Shown here one piece after another: positions 9,272-17,645 of a stretch of 64,000 nucleotides of DNA; the stretch's first letter is position 1; the number at the start of each line of letters is the position of its first letter. The translations under genes were made by a program, and so were the position numbers. The DNA comes from Micromonospora tulbaghiae. GTDB lineage: Bacteria; Actinomycetota; Actinomycetes; Mycobacteriales; Micromonosporaceae. The notes under the pieces are model-generated. The model was given only the letters and a program-made list of their open reading frames with translations, was not told the origin of the DNA and searched no databases. The stretch covers positions 757,656-821,655 of the forward strand of contig NZ_FMCQ01000003.1 of assembly GCF_900091605.1 (NCBI RefSeq). The letters run 5' to 3'.

Positions 9272-10861
9272 TCACCGGGCGGGGCAGCGCAGCCCCTCCC
9301 GGGGGACGGTGAGCGAGATCAGGTACGCGTCGACGGCCGACGTCACGCACGACGTCTGCGGGTAGGCGGTGTGCCCCTCGCCCTCCCAGGTCAGCACCCG
9401 CCCCACACCGAGCATGGACGCGAGCGCGGGCGTCTGCTCGTACGGCGTGGCCGGGTCACCGGTGGTGCCGACCACCAGGATCGGCGGCGCGCCGTTCGCC
9501 CGGCCGGTCGGGTACGGATCCCGCTCGCCCGGCCACTCCACGCAGCCCAGCATGCCCACCGCCAGGGCGGGACCGAACAGCGGATACTTCTGCCGCCACT
9601 GCGACTGCAACGAGCGGACCTGCTCGCGGGTCGGCTTCTCGGTCTCGTCGGCACAGTTGACCGCCAGATTGGCGTCGAACAGGTTGGAGTAGTGCCCGCC
9701 GGGCTCGCGGCCCGCGTACGCGTCGGCCAGCTTGAACACGCCGTCCGGGTCGCCGCCCTGCAGGTCGTCGATCGCCCGGGCCAGCTCCTGCCAGCCCTGT
9801 TCGGTGTAGAGCGACGAGATCACCGCGTAGAAGACCCACCCGGCGGTGGCCTTGCGGCCGTCCTGCGCGCGTACCGGGGAGGCCTTCGCCTTGGCGATCG
9901 CGTCCGTGACCGCACCCCGCGCGTCCGGGGCGATCGGGCAGCGGCCGGCGTTCGCCGCGCACCACCTGGTGAAGTTGTCGAACGCCCGCTCGAAGCCCTT
10001 CGCCTGGCTCTCCGACCCGGCGATCAGCTTCTGTTGCGGGTCGACCGCGCCGTCGAGCACCAGGGCGCGCACGCGCTGCGGGTAGAGCTGCGCGTAGGTG
10101 GCGCCGAGCAGCGTGCCGTAGGAGTAGCCGAGGTACGTCAGTTTGTCGTCGCCGACCGCCGCGCGGACCGCGTCCATGTCCCGCGCGGCCTGCTCGGTGC
10201 CGTAGAGCGGGAGCTGGTCGCCGTACTTCGCGCCGCACCGCTCGCCGATGCGCCGGTTGAGGCCGACGAAGCCGTCGAACGACGACTGGCTCTCCGGGTC
10301 GGGGTCGTAGCCGAAGCTGGCGTCCAGGTCGGCGTCGGAGATGCACTTGACCGGGCTGGACCGGGCCACCCCGCGCGGGTCGAAGCCGACGATGTCGAAC
10401 CGGTCCGTGATCGCCGTCGGCAGGCCGCCGAACGCCGGTCCGAAGGACAGGTAGACGGCGGTGTCGACGCCGGACGCACCGGGACCACCCGGGTTGATCA
10501 CCAGCGAGCCGATCCGGTCGCGCTGCTTGGTCGAGCGGGCCCGGATCAACGCGATCTCGAACGTCTCGCCGGCGCCCGGCCCGGCGGTCGCGCCGGTGGT
10601 GGCCCCGCTGCCCCAGTTACGCGGCACGGCGATCCGGGCGCAGTCGTAGCGCATGTCCGCCGCTCCCCGCCCGACCAGCTCGTCGGGCACCTCCGGGCAG
10701 GCCCGCCACTGCGGCGCGGTGCCCGGCGGGGCAGCCTCGCCCTCGCTCTCGGCGCGCGGGGCGAACGCCGGCAGCGTGCAGCCGGCGGTGAGCACCACCG
10801 CCGCGACGAACGCGGCCAGGACGGGCCGGAACCGGCGGGTCCGGTCGGGGAAGCGGGTCAC
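9272..10861 (-). CDS. Secreted tripeptidyl aminopeptidase, alpha/beta-hydrolase lipoprotein
   Basis: 529 residues. It should remove N-terminal peptides from extracellular proteins, as in the Streptomyces SlpD/E and tripeptidyl aminopeptidase family. A basic start and hydrophobic helix end in a lipobox (VVLTAGC), so it is probably a membrane-anchored lipoprotein. The nucleophile motif GYSYG is near residue 245. The acid lies in TTGDPATP near 465 and the histidine in EGHTAYP near 494; the C-terminal part matches the TAP-like domain. GTG 10861 was chosen because GGAGGG lies 9 nt upstream. An ATG five codons earlier (10876) is the alternative, and a TAGCCT -10-like box precedes both. Confidence 0.85.
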   Translation of the reverse strand: MTRFPDRTRRFRPVLAAFVAAVVLTAGCTLPAFAPRAESEGEAAPPGTAPQWRACPEVPDELVGRGAADMRYDCARIAVPRNWGSGATTGATAGPGAGETFEIALIRARSTKQRDRIGSLVINPGGPGASGVDTAVYLSFGPAFGGLPTAITDRFDIVGFDPRGVARSSPVKCISDADLDASFGYDPDPESQSSFDGFVGLNRRIGERCGAKYGDQLPLYGTEQAARDMDAVRAAVGDDKLTYLGYSYGTLLGATYAQLYPQRVRALVLDGAVDPQQKLIAGSESQAKGFERAFDNFTRWCAANAGRCPIAPDARGAVTDAIAKAKASPVRAQDGRKATAGWVFYAVISSLYTEQGWQELARAIDDLQGGDPDGVFKLADAYAGREPGGHYSNLFDANLAVNCADETEKPTREQVRSLQSQWRQKYPLFGPALAVGMLGCVEWPGERDPYPTGRANGAPPILVVGTTGDPATPYEQTPALASMLGVGRVLTWEGEGHTAYPQTSCVTSAVDAYLISLTVPREGLRCPAR

Positions 10862-10895
10862 GTGGGCGCCCTCCATGATCGTGTCGACCGTCAGG

Positions 10896-12008
10896 CTACG
10901 CCCGGCCGCGGGTGTCACCGACCGTCGCCGCCGGATCGCCGCGCAGCACCTCGTCGACGTCGTAGCGGATCGGGCGGTCGAGCTGGCCGTAGTCGCAGGA
11001 GCGGGGATCACGGTCGGGACGCCAGCGCAGGAACCGGGCGGTGTGCCGCAGCCGGTCGCCCTCCATCGCGTCGTACGCCACCTCGACCACCAGCGCCGGG
11101 CGCAGCGGCTCCCACTCCAGGTTCTTGCCGCCGGTCCACCGGCTCACCCCGCCCGGGATGCGCTGACCCCGCTCGTGGTCGCCGTGCACCCACGGGTGCT
11201 CGCCGCCGACGTCGCGGTAGGGCTCCAGCTCGTCGAGCAGCTCCTTGCGGCGGGCCATGGTGAACGAGGAGCTGACGCCGATGTGGTGCAGCACGCCGTC
11301 GTCGTCGTAGAGGCCGAGCAGCAGCGAGCCGACCACCGGACCGGACTTGTGCCAGCGGAAACCGGCCACCACCGCGTCCATCGTGCGCGCGTGCTTGACC
11401 TTGAACATGAGCCGCTTGCCCGGCTCGTACGGCAGGTCGGCCGGCTTGACGATGAGCCCGTCCAGCCCGGCGCCCTCGAACACGTCGAACCAGCGGCGGG
11501 CCGTCTCCGGGTCGGTGGTCACCTGCGTCACGTGCACCGGCGGGCGCACCCCCGACAGCGCCTGCTCCAGCCGCTCGCGGCGCCGGGGATAGGGCTGACC
11601 GGTGAGCAGCTCGTCGTCGATCGCCAGCAGGTCGAACGCGACGAAGTCGGCCGGGGTGGTCTCGGCCAGCAGCTTCACCCGGGAGGCGGCCGGATGGATC
11701 CGCTGGGCCAGCAGCTCGAAGTCGAGCCGCGGCTGCCCGCCCGGGCCGTCCCGGCGGATCACGATCAGCTCGCCGTCGACCGCGCACCGGGGCGGGAGCT
11801 GCCGCCGGGCCTGCTCGACCACCTCGGGGAAGTAGCGCGTCATCGACTTGCCGCCCCGGCTGGCCAGCTCGACCTCGTCGCCGTCGCGGAACACGATGCA
11901 GCGGAAGCCGTCCCACTTCGGCTCGTAGGTCAGGCCGTCGTCGGTGGGCAGCTCGGCCACGCTCTTGGCCAGCATCGGCTCGACCGGAGGGTTGATCGGC
12001 AGGTCCAC
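10896..12008 (-). CDS. ATP-dependent DNA ligase (LigC-like)
   Basis: 370 residues, the length of stand-alone actinobacterial ATP-dependent ligases. Adenylation motif I is EPKWDGFR with the acceptor lysine at residue 31. Motif III/IIIa (VAFDLLAID) and motif IV/V (LIVKPADLPYEPGKR, FKVKHARTMD) are visible, followed by an OB-fold C-terminal domain. Such ligases act in non-replicative repair beside the NAD-dependent LigA. No LigD polymerase, nuclease domain or ku gene is next to it. GTG start at 12008. The gene runs toward the aminopeptidase gene on the same strand, with 34 bp between them. Confidence 0.87.
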   Translation of the reverse strand: MDLPINPPVEPMLAKSVAELPTDDGLTYEPKWDGFRCIVFRDGDEVELASRGGKSMTRYFPEVVEQARRQLPPRCAVDGELIVIRRDGPGGQPRLDFELLAQRIHPAASRVKLLAETTPADFVAFDLLAIDDELLTGQPYPRRRERLEQALSGVRPPVHVTQVTTDPETARRWFDVFEGAGLDGLIVKPADLPYEPGKRLMFKVKHARTMDAVVAGFRWHKSGPVVGSLLLGLYDDDGVLHHIGVSSSFTMARRKELLDELEPYRDVGGEHPWVHGDHERGQRIPGGVSRWTGGKNLEWEPLRPALVVEVAYDAMEGDRLRHTARFLRWRPDRDPRSCDYGQLDRPIRYDVDEVLRGDPAATVGDTRGRA

Positions 12009-12144
12009 GGCGACCAGTCAACCAGACCCCACCGACAGTGGTGAGGCAGATCACCGCCGGTGGCCGGGCGGCGTGTCCTGCCACGGCCGCGTTCGTCACC
12101 GCCGCCCGAATGGTGAAACCGCAGGTCAGAGCTACCGTCGCGGC

Positions 12145-12357
12145 GTGCCGGAGTGGAGTTGCGGATGCTGCGGGCGCTGGCGGGTCAGCGTCGAGTTGAT
12201 TCACGGCCGCTACCGCTACCGGCTGGCGCACCGCTACCCGCCCGAGCACGGCGGCGGCGCGAACGTCCTCGGCGAGGTCGGCTCGGTAGCCGAGCTGGAA
12301 CGCCTGCTGAAGCGGTACGCCCCGGTCACCCTGGCCGACCTCCACGAAGCCGCCTGA
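12145..12357 (+). CDS. Small conserved-type hypothetical protein
   Basis: 70 residues, starting at GTG 12145. The N terminus has a Cys cluster (CGCCGRW), then a basic Tyr/Arg-rich segment and a short acidic helix ending LADLHEAA. TACCGT stands exactly 6 nt before the GTG, as expected for a leaderless transcript, which supports the start. It is divergent from the DNA ligase gene. No family recognised. Confidence 0.5.
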   Translation: MPEWSCGCCGRWRVSVELIHGRYRYRLAHRYPPEHGGGANVLGEVGSVAELERLLKRYAPVTLADLHEAA

Positions 12358-12446
12358 CCCACGCGCCGCCTCCGGGCCCCCCGCGGGTCGGTTGCGGCCG
12401 GACGGCGGAACACCCGGCCCTGCATCTCCGCGGCCCCGCGAGCCGC

Positions 12447-12516
12447 CGATCTTGGAGTTGTGGCACCTCGCAAAGGTGGCGAGCGGGACATCCTGGGCAC
12501 CACAACTCCAAGATCG
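12447..12516. repeat. Intergenic hairpin element A (GATCTTGG type)
   Basis: Perfect 17-bp arms: CGATCTTGGAGTTGTGG (12447-12463) and its complement at 12500-12516, around a 36-nt loop that holds a small CTCGC/GCGAG hairpin. It sits in a 295-bp gap between two plus-strand genes. The outer part resembles the arms of the elements at 25405 and 56722. It lacks a T-run, so it is not a standard terminator. Confidence 0.65.
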
Positions 12517-12652
12517 ACGAACGCGGGCGAGCGGGCGACGGGCGACGGCGGGCGGGCGGCGGGCGAGGGACGACGGGCGGGCGCTCGGGGCGGCGGCGAG
12601 GTGAAGCTCGGGCATAGGCTGAGTGGACCGTCCACGGGGGAGGGAAAAGCCC

Positions 12653-13075
12653 ATGCGGTTCGCCGAGTCCGTCGAGATCGCCGCCGACGTCGACCGGGTC
12701 TGGGAGGTGCAGACCGACGTGGAGCGCTGGCCGGAGTGGACGCCCTCGGTCACCGCCGCCCGCCGGCTGGAGCCCGGTCCGCTGGCGCTCGGTTCGACCG
12801 CCCGGCTGGAGCAGCCACGGCTGCGCCCGTCGGTGTGGCGGGTCACCGAGATCGAGCCGCCGTACTCGTTCGTCTGGGAGTCGGCGGGCCCCGGTGTGCG
12901 CAGCCGGGGCGAGCACCGGCTGGTGCCGCTGGAGGACGGGCGCACCCGGGCCGAGCTGGTCCTGGTGCAGACCGGTCCGCTGGCCGGGTTGATCGGGTTG
13001 CTGGCCGGCTCGATGATGCGCCGCTACCTGCGGCAGGAGGCGGACGGGCTCAGGCGTCGCTGCGAGGCCCGCTGA
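12653..13075 (+). CDS. SRPBCC (START-like) family protein
   Basis: 140 residues, usual for single-domain polyketide-cyclase/START-like proteins. The N-terminal strand and helix (ADVDRVWEVQTDVERWPEWTP) and the later VTEIEPPYSFVWES segment are characteristic. The fold binds a hydrophobic ligand; no ligand can be named. ATG 12653 follows a strong purine-rich site (GGGGGAGGGA). A TAGGCT box at 12615-12620 is a likely -10, giving a leader of about 25 nt. Confidence 0.8.
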   Translation: MRFAESVEIAADVDRVWEVQTDVERWPEWTPSVTAARRLEPGPLALGSTARLEQPRLRPSVWRVTEIEPPYSFVWESAGPGVRSRGEHRLVPLEDGRTRAELVLVQTGPLAGLIGLLAGSMMRRYLRQEADGLRRRCEAR

Positions 13076-13094
13076 CCGGAGCCGGAGCGGACGC

Positions 13095-13583
13095 TCAGGC
13101 TCCGCCGGGAGACCCGGGGGCCGTCTTCTCCAGCACGGCGAGGCGGTTGCCGTTCTCGTCCGGCCGGTGCGACACCACCCGGTAGCCGCGGCCCGCGTAC
13201 AGGGACAGGTTCGCCGCGCTGTCCGCGCCGGTGAACAGCGCGAACCGGGCCACCCGGCCGGCGCAGGCGTGCTCGACGGCGTCCAGCAGCCGCCCGCCGA
13301 CGCCCCGGCCCTGCTGGTCGGGCGCGACCGAGAGGCGGCCGACGTGGGCGGTGTCGCCGTCGAGGCGGGCGCGTACCGAGCCGACCAGGCGGGTGCCGCG
13401 CCGGGCGGCGAGCACCACGTCCGGGCCGGCCAGCGCCGCCCGTACCTCGTCCAGCGTCTCGGTCAGCGGGGGCAGGAACACGTCCCGGTAGCGCTGCGCC
13501 TCCACCAGGTACGCGGCACGCTGCACGGTGAGGATCTCACCGGCGTCGGCGACGTCTGCGGGGGCGATGGTCACGTCGGTCAC
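13095..13583 (-). CDS. GNAT family N-acetyltransferase
   Basis: 162 residues. The acetyl-CoA-binding loop is QQGRGVGGRLL, preceded by a VGRLSVAPD strand and followed by the LYAGRGY segment, so the single GNAT domain is complete. Substrate unknown. GTG start at 13583. It converges with the SRPBCC gene and diverges from the DUF1990 gene, so it is probably a single-gene unit. Confidence 0.8.
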   Translation of the reverse strand: MTDVTIAPADVADAGEILTVQRAAYLVEAQRYRDVFLPPLTETLDEVRAALAGPDVVLAARRGTRLVGSVRARLDGDTAHVGRLSVAPDQQGRGVGGRLLDAVEHACAGRVARFALFTGADSAANLSLYAGRGYRVVSHRPDENGNRLAVLEKTAPGSPGGA

Positions 13584-13638
13584 CGGCTCAGCTCACCACA
13601 GCGCTCCCGGGCGGCCGTACGCTGGCGGGGATGTTCCC

Positions 13639-14160
13639 ATGAGCGTGGAGGTGGCCGCCGTGCCCGAGCTGACGTACCCGGAGGTGGGCGCGACCCGCGA
13701 CGGCGGCCTGCCGGCGGGTTACCACCACCTGCGCCACCGGGTCCGGCTGCCGGACGGCGGTTTCCCGGTGGCGGCGGACGCGGTGCTGGGCTGGCGGCTG
13801 CACCGCGCCGCGGGCGTGGTGATGCGCGCGGACGCGCCGCGCGCCGCCCCCGGGGTGCGGGTCACGCCGGGGGTCGGTGTCGGCCCGGTGCGGCTGTGGG
13901 GCCCGACCGAGGTGGTCTGGACGGTCGACGAGCCGGACCGGGCCGGGTTCGGCTACGGCACGCTGCCCGGGCACCCGGAGGTCGGTGAGGAGGCGTTCCT
14001 GGTGACCCGGGGCGCCGACGGCGTCTGGTTCGAGGTGACCGCGTTCAGCCGCCCGGCCCACTGGTACGTGCGGGCCGGCGGGCCGGTCGTGCTGGGCTTC
14101 CAGCGGGCGTACGCCTGGTGGCTGGGGAGGACGCTGCGGCGGCTGTGCCGGCGGCGCTGA
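13639..14160 (+). CDS. DUF1990 family protein
   Basis: 173 residues. The opening LTYPEVGATRDGGLPAGYHH, the core VLGWRLHRAAGV and the C-terminal SRPAHWYVRAGGPVVLGFQ match the DUF1990 family, whose function is unknown. ATG 13639 is chosen. A TACGCT box (13618-13623) lies 7 nt before an earlier ATG at 13631, which encodes only three residues before a TGA overlapping this start as ATGA. The mRNA may therefore begin at 13630-13631 and use that mini-frame for re-initiation. Confidence 0.8.
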   Translation: MSVEVAAVPELTYPEVGATRDGGLPAGYHHLRHRVRLPDGGFPVAADAVLGWRLHRAAGVVMRADAPRAAPGVRVTPGVGVGPVRLWGPTEVVWTVDEPDRAGFGYGTLPGHPEVGEEAFLVTRGADGVWFEVTAFSRPAHWYVRAGGPVVLGFQRAYAWWLGRTLRRLCRRR

Positions 14161-14164
14161 GCGG

Positions 14165-15079
14165 TCAGTAGCGGGCGAAGGAGCGGATCGGGGCGCGAGG
14201 GCCGTACTTCGGCGCCTGGACGCCGGCCGCCTCCAGCAGCACGCACACCCGGCCGCGGTGCCCCCGGAACGGCTCCAGCAGCGCCAGCATCCGGGCGTCG
14301 TCGCCGCGCGGCTCCCCGGCGAGCGCCCAGGCCACGGTGTTCGGCACGTGGTAGTCGCCGACGCTGACCGCGTCCGGATCCCCGTACGCGATGCGCACCA
14401 CCTCGGCGGCGGTCCACGGGCCGATCCCGGGGATCGCGGTGAGCCGCCGGGTGGCCTCCGCCGAGTCGGCGCAGCGTTCCAGCCGGTCCGCGACGGCCGC
14501 CGCGCGGCGCAGCGTGTCGGCGCGCCGCTGCTCGACCCCGAACGGGTGGAACACCCAGTACGGCGTGGCCGCCACCGCGGCGGGCTCCGGCGGCAGCAGC
14601 AGCGGTTGCAGCGGGCCGGGCGCGGGCTCGCGGAAGTGCCGCACGGTGGCGGCGTACGCCCGGTACGCCTCCTTGCCGGTGACCTTCTGCTCGAAGACGG
14701 CCCGCAGCAGCCGGGGGAAGACCTGCCCGGTCGCGGGCATCCGCAGCCCGTGGTGCGTGTGGGCGAGCCGGGCCACCAGCGGGTGCGCGGCGGCGAGGGC
14801 GGCGAACCCGGTCAGGTCGTCGCACAGCCCGGCGATCCGGTCGGCCCGGTCGACCACCCAGGCCGCACCCGGGCCGTACCCCTCGGCCAGCAGCTCGCCG
14901 GCTTCCGGGCGCAGCGCCAGCGTGGCCGGGCCGTCCGGGGTGCGGGTGGCCCACCAGAACGTGCCGGCGGCGATCCGCGCGCACGGGTCGTACGGGCTGA
15001 ACGTGAGCGCCCGCACCGAGGCGGCCAGCCGGTAGCCGGCCGGCGGGCGCAGCGTACGGCGGGCGTCGGGCGAGGTCAC
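14165..15079 (-). CDS. AlkA-like DNA-3-methyladenine glycosylase (HhH-GPD)
   Basis: 304 residues. It should excise alkylated bases in base-excision repair. The helix-hairpin-helix is IPGIGPWTAAEV and the catalytic aspartate of the HhH-GPD family sits in VGDYHVPN near residue 237. An FEQKVTGKEAYRAY segment in the middle is typical of the AlkA branch. No C-terminal iron-sulfur cysteine cluster is present. GTG start at 15079. It overlaps no neighbour and converges with the DUF1990 gene 4 bp away. Confidence 0.85.
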   Translation of the reverse strand: MTSPDARRTLRPPAGYRLAASVRALTFSPYDPCARIAAGTFWWATRTPDGPATLALRPEAGELLAEGYGPGAAWVVDRADRIAGLCDDLTGFAALAAAHPLVARLAHTHHGLRMPATGQVFPRLLRAVFEQKVTGKEAYRAYAATVRHFREPAPGPLQPLLLPPEPAAVAATPYWVFHPFGVEQRRADTLRRAAAVADRLERCADSAEATRRLTAIPGIGPWTAAEVVRIAYGDPDAVSVGDYHVPNTVAWALAGEPRGDDARMLALLEPFRGHRGRVCVLLEAAGVQAPKYGPRAPIRSFARY

Positions 15080-15230
15080 CCGGCCACTCTGCCACGCGGC
15101 CCGGCCGTGACGCCGGGCACGCCCCGCGTGCCGGGAGGCGGGCCGATGCCGGTACGCCCCGCCTCCCGGGTCCGCGACGATGACCGGCCGCGCCCTCCCC
15201 GGCGGCGACCGGTCACCGTGTTCTGGTGCG

Positions 15231-15884
15231 TCAGTACGAGTAGTCCGACCCGCCGCCGGAGGAGCTGTTCGCCGCGGGCGGCGCGACCGCCTTGGGCGTG
15301 CCGGTCGGCAGGCAGGTCAGGTTCTTCTTGCCGTTCGGGTCGACCACGAACCAGGTGCCGCCGACGCCCTGGCCCTTCCACTGGCCCGGCTTCTTGTCGC
15401 CGATGTAGCGGTAGACCGGCCAGCCGCCGATGGTGAGCTGCCGGGTGCCGTCCTGGCGGGTGATGGTGCCGACCTTGTCGTCGGAGACGCCACGCAGCTG
15501 CGGGTTGCCGTCGGTGAGCGACGGCGGCCACACCTCGGCGCACTTGTCCACGCAGTTGGACTGCGGCGGGTCGGCGGAGTCCTTGTCGAACCGGTACAGC
15601 ACCCAGCCGTCCTGGTCGGTGACGACGCGGCCCATCCGGGGCAGCTTCTTGCCGACCAGCTCGTCGGTGATCTTCACGTTGGCCGGGGGCGCCTTGTCCG
15701 CGACCGGCTTCTCCTCGGGAGCCGCCGACGCCTCCGGTTCGGCCGCCGCGGTGGGTTCGGCCGCGGCGACGGCGACCGGCTCGGCCGCGCCCGAGTTCGC
15801 CCCGTTGTAGCCTGCTGGGGCGCAGGCCGTAAGTGCGACCATCGCGCTCGCGACGATGACGGTCGTCCGCTTGTGGTGTGCCAC
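15231..15884 (-). CDS. Secreted-repeat lipoprotein (COG4315 type)
   Basis: 217 residues. A lipobox ends at Cys21 (MVALTAC), followed by an Ala/Glu/Pro-rich linker and then the paired repeats of the COG4315/pfam03640 type: GRVVTDQDGWVLYRFDKD with SNCVDKCAEVWPP, and GTRQLTIGGWPVYRYIGD. Such proteins occur beside ECF sigma/anti-sigma pairs in actinobacteria and are suspected of redox or envelope-stress roles; function is not established. The Ser/Gly-rich tail ends in SDYSY. GTG 15884 is preceded by GAGGAGGGCAC. The sigma factor operon lies immediately upstream, and its product could drive this gene. Confidence 0.82.
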   Translation of the reverse strand: MAHHKRTTVIVASAMVALTACAPAGYNGANSGAAEPVAVAAAEPTAAAEPEASAAPEEKPVADKAPPANVKITDELVGKKLPRMGRVVTDQDGWVLYRFDKDSADPPQSNCVDKCAEVWPPSLTDGNPQLRGVSDDKVGTITRQDGTRQLTIGGWPVYRYIGDKKPGQWKGQGVGGTWFVVDPNGKKNLTCLPTGTPKAVAPPAANSSSGGGSDYSY

Positions 15885-15918
15885 GTGCCCTCCTCGTTCT
15901 TGGCAGTTCGCCGAGTAG

Positions 15919-15942
15919 TACGGGCGCGGCACTGTCAAGGTT
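15919..15942 (-). promoter_or_regulatory. Possible ECF-type promoter of the lipoprotein gene
   Basis: On the minus strand an AAC motif (within GGTTCAACC) is followed 17 nt later by CGTA, the general shape of an ECF-dependent promoter, about 35 nt before the GTG. A TTGACA inside the same stretch has no -10 at standard spacing. Tentative. Confidence 0.35.
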
Positions 15943-16042
15943 GAACCCGAAACGGTGGCACATTTCACAGTGGACCGATTGAACCGTTGGGCGCCGGCGT
16001 GCGTGCGTCAGCACGAGGGGGTCCGCCGGCCGGGCACGACAC

Positions 16043-16077
16043 GACGGCGCCGGGTGGCCCAGCCACCCGGCGCCGTC
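16043..16077 (-). terminator. Hairpin after the sigma/anti-sigma operon
   Basis: Perfect 15-bp stem (left arm GACGGCGCCGGGTGG) with a 5-nt loop, 11 bp beyond the anti-sigma stop. There is no U-run, as is common in high-GC actinobacteria. It probably ends the sigma-factor transcript. Confidence 0.65.
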
Positions 16078-16088
16078 GGCACACCCGG

Positions 16089-16868
16089 TCAGATGTCGTC
16101 CACCGTCACCAGCGGACTCGCCACGCCGTTCGCGTCGACCGACTGCACCTGGAGCTTGTCGATGTCGCGGACCGGCGCCGAGGTGGACGCGCTCAGCTCC
16201 AGCGGAAGCTGGTTCTGGTTCGTCCCGTAGCCGCCGACCGGCACCGACCAGGTGGAGATCACCTCGCTCGTGGCGTTCTTGCGGACCACCACCAGCCGGC
16301 ACGTGCGCGGCCCCGGCAAGCGGCTGAGCTGCACCGCGATCTGCGTGCCGTACTCCTTACGGGCCAGCCACATCGTGGTCTGCACCCCGGTCGCCGGGTC
16401 GGTCGCGTTGTGCTTCTCGCCCTCGATGTCCTGTGGCCCGCCGACGGCCGGGTCGTTCGGATCGCCCGGCTCGCCGCTGGGTGCCACGGACGGCGCGCCC
16501 TGCGTCGGCACCGCCTGCGGCGGCGCCGGGTCGTCGCCGAGCATCCCGGCCGCCGCCGCGCTCGCGCCGCCGAACACCACCACGGCCGCCGCCGTCGCCA
16601 GCAACTGCCGCACCCGGGTACGACGGCGGTCCCGCCGCACCGCCATCAGCGTCCGGTCCAGCAGCGCCGGATCGGTGTGCGTCTGCTCCAGAGCGGCCAT
16701 CGCCTCGCCGTCGATGCCGGAGAGCAGCCCCACCACCGGGACCATCGTCTCCAGTTCCGCAGCGCAGGCCCAGCAGGTGGCCAGATGCTCCTCGAACCGC
16801 TCCGCGTCCTGCGCATCCAGCACGCCGAGCGCGTACGCGGCGACGTCCATGTGATCGGCCCGGCTCAT
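16089..16868 (-). CDS. Zinc-binding anti-sigma factor, membrane anchored
   Basis: 259 residues. The N-terminal cytoplasmic part contains the H-x3-C-x2-C signature (His28, Cys32, Cys35) of the ZAS anti-sigma domain. A single hydrophobic helix at about residues 88-108 follows. The outer ~150 residues form an extracytoplasmic domain with a Pro/Gly-rich linker, resembling the RskA/SigK-partner layout. It should hold the adjacent ECF sigma factor inactive until a signal is sensed outside. The ATG overlaps the sigma stop as ATGA, so the two are co-translated. Confidence 0.87.
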   Translation of the reverse strand: MSRADHMDVAAYALGVLDAQDAERFEEHLATCWACAAELETMVPVVGLLSGIDGEAMAALEQTHTDPALLDRTLMAVRRDRRRTRVRQLLATAAAVVVFGGASAAAAGMLGDDPAPPQAVPTQGAPSVAPSGEPGDPNDPAVGGPQDIEGEKHNATDPATGVQTTMWLARKEYGTQIAVQLSRLPGPRTCRLVVVRKNATSEVISTWSVPVGGYGTNQNQLPLELSASTSAPVRDIDKLQVQSVDANGVASPLVTVDDI

Positions 16869-17563
16869 TCGGTCACCCCCCTCTCCTGCAGAGCCGTGCG
16901 CAGCGCGCGCAGCGCGTAGTAGACCCGCGACTTGGCGGTACCGAGCGGGAGCCCCAGCTCCTCGGCCGCCTCCGGCACGGTGCGCCCCCGGAAGTACGTC
17001 GCCACCAGGATCTCCCGGTGCGACTGGCTCAGCGTACGCAGCGCGTCCGCGACGGTCATCGTGCGCAGCACACGGTCGGTGCTGTCCGACTCGGCGAACA
17101 TGGTCAGATCCCGGTCGTACGTCTCGGGCGGGCGGGCCTGCTCGCTGCGGTGCTCGTCGATGGCGATCCGCCGGGCCACCGTGACCAGCCAGGGGCGCAG
17201 CGAGCCCTGGCCCTGCACGCCGAGGCGGTGCGCGTTGCGCCAGGCCCGCAGCAGCGTCTCCTGCACGATGTCCTCGGCGCGCTGCCGGTCCCCGCCGGTC
17301 AGCCGCATCACGAACATCAGCAGCGGGCCGGCGTGCTCGGCGTACAACAGGCGGATCAGCTGGTCGGAGTGGCTGGTCTCGGCGGAGGTCGCCTGGTGGC
17401 GTCCGGGAGCGGGTCGCGGCGGCACCGGGTCATTCTGGCGATCCGTGGACCGGGCGTCGACCCCCCGGCCCGAACGCGAGGCGCGCGAGTGTGGTTGTGC
17501 CCGGGCGAACATCCACTCGGGCCGCGCCACCTCGCCGTGCCAGCCGGCCGCCACCGCATGCAT
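16865..17563 (-). CDS. ECF-family RNA polymerase sigma factor
   Basis: 232 residues from ATG 17563, which has GGAGG five nt upstream. A shorter form from GTG 17425 (186 residues) has a poorer ribosome site but would remove an unusual 46-residue Arg-rich extension. Region 2 spans LIRLLYAEHAGPLLMFV to RAEDIVQETLLRAWRN. Region 4 spans LRTLSQSHREILVATYF to LGLPLGTAKSRVYYALRALR. The stop overlaps the anti-sigma start. The pair lies beside a secreted-repeat lipoprotein that may be a target. Confidence 0.85.
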   Translation of the reverse strand: MHAVAAGWHGEVARPEWMFARAQPHSRASRSGRGVDARSTDRQNDPVPPRPAPGRHQATSAETSHSDQLIRLLYAEHAGPLLMFVMRLTGGDRQRAEDIVQETLLRAWRNAHRLGVQGQGSLRPWLVTVARRIAIDEHRSEQARPPETYDRDLTMFAESDSTDRVLRTMTVADALRTLSQSHREILVATYFRGRTVPEAAEELGLPLGTAKSRVYYALRALRTALQERGVTE

Positions 17564-17645
17564 GCAGACCTCCGCTGTCCAATGACATCAGCCGGCCCCC
17601 CACGGGCATGGCCGCCCGGTGATACGCAGCGACCAGCCGATCGGA

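Noticed and set aside
15918..15947. Housekeeping TTGACA promoter for the lipoprotein gene
   Set aside because: No -10 box at 16-18 bp spacing; the ECF-like reading fits slightly better but is itself tentative.
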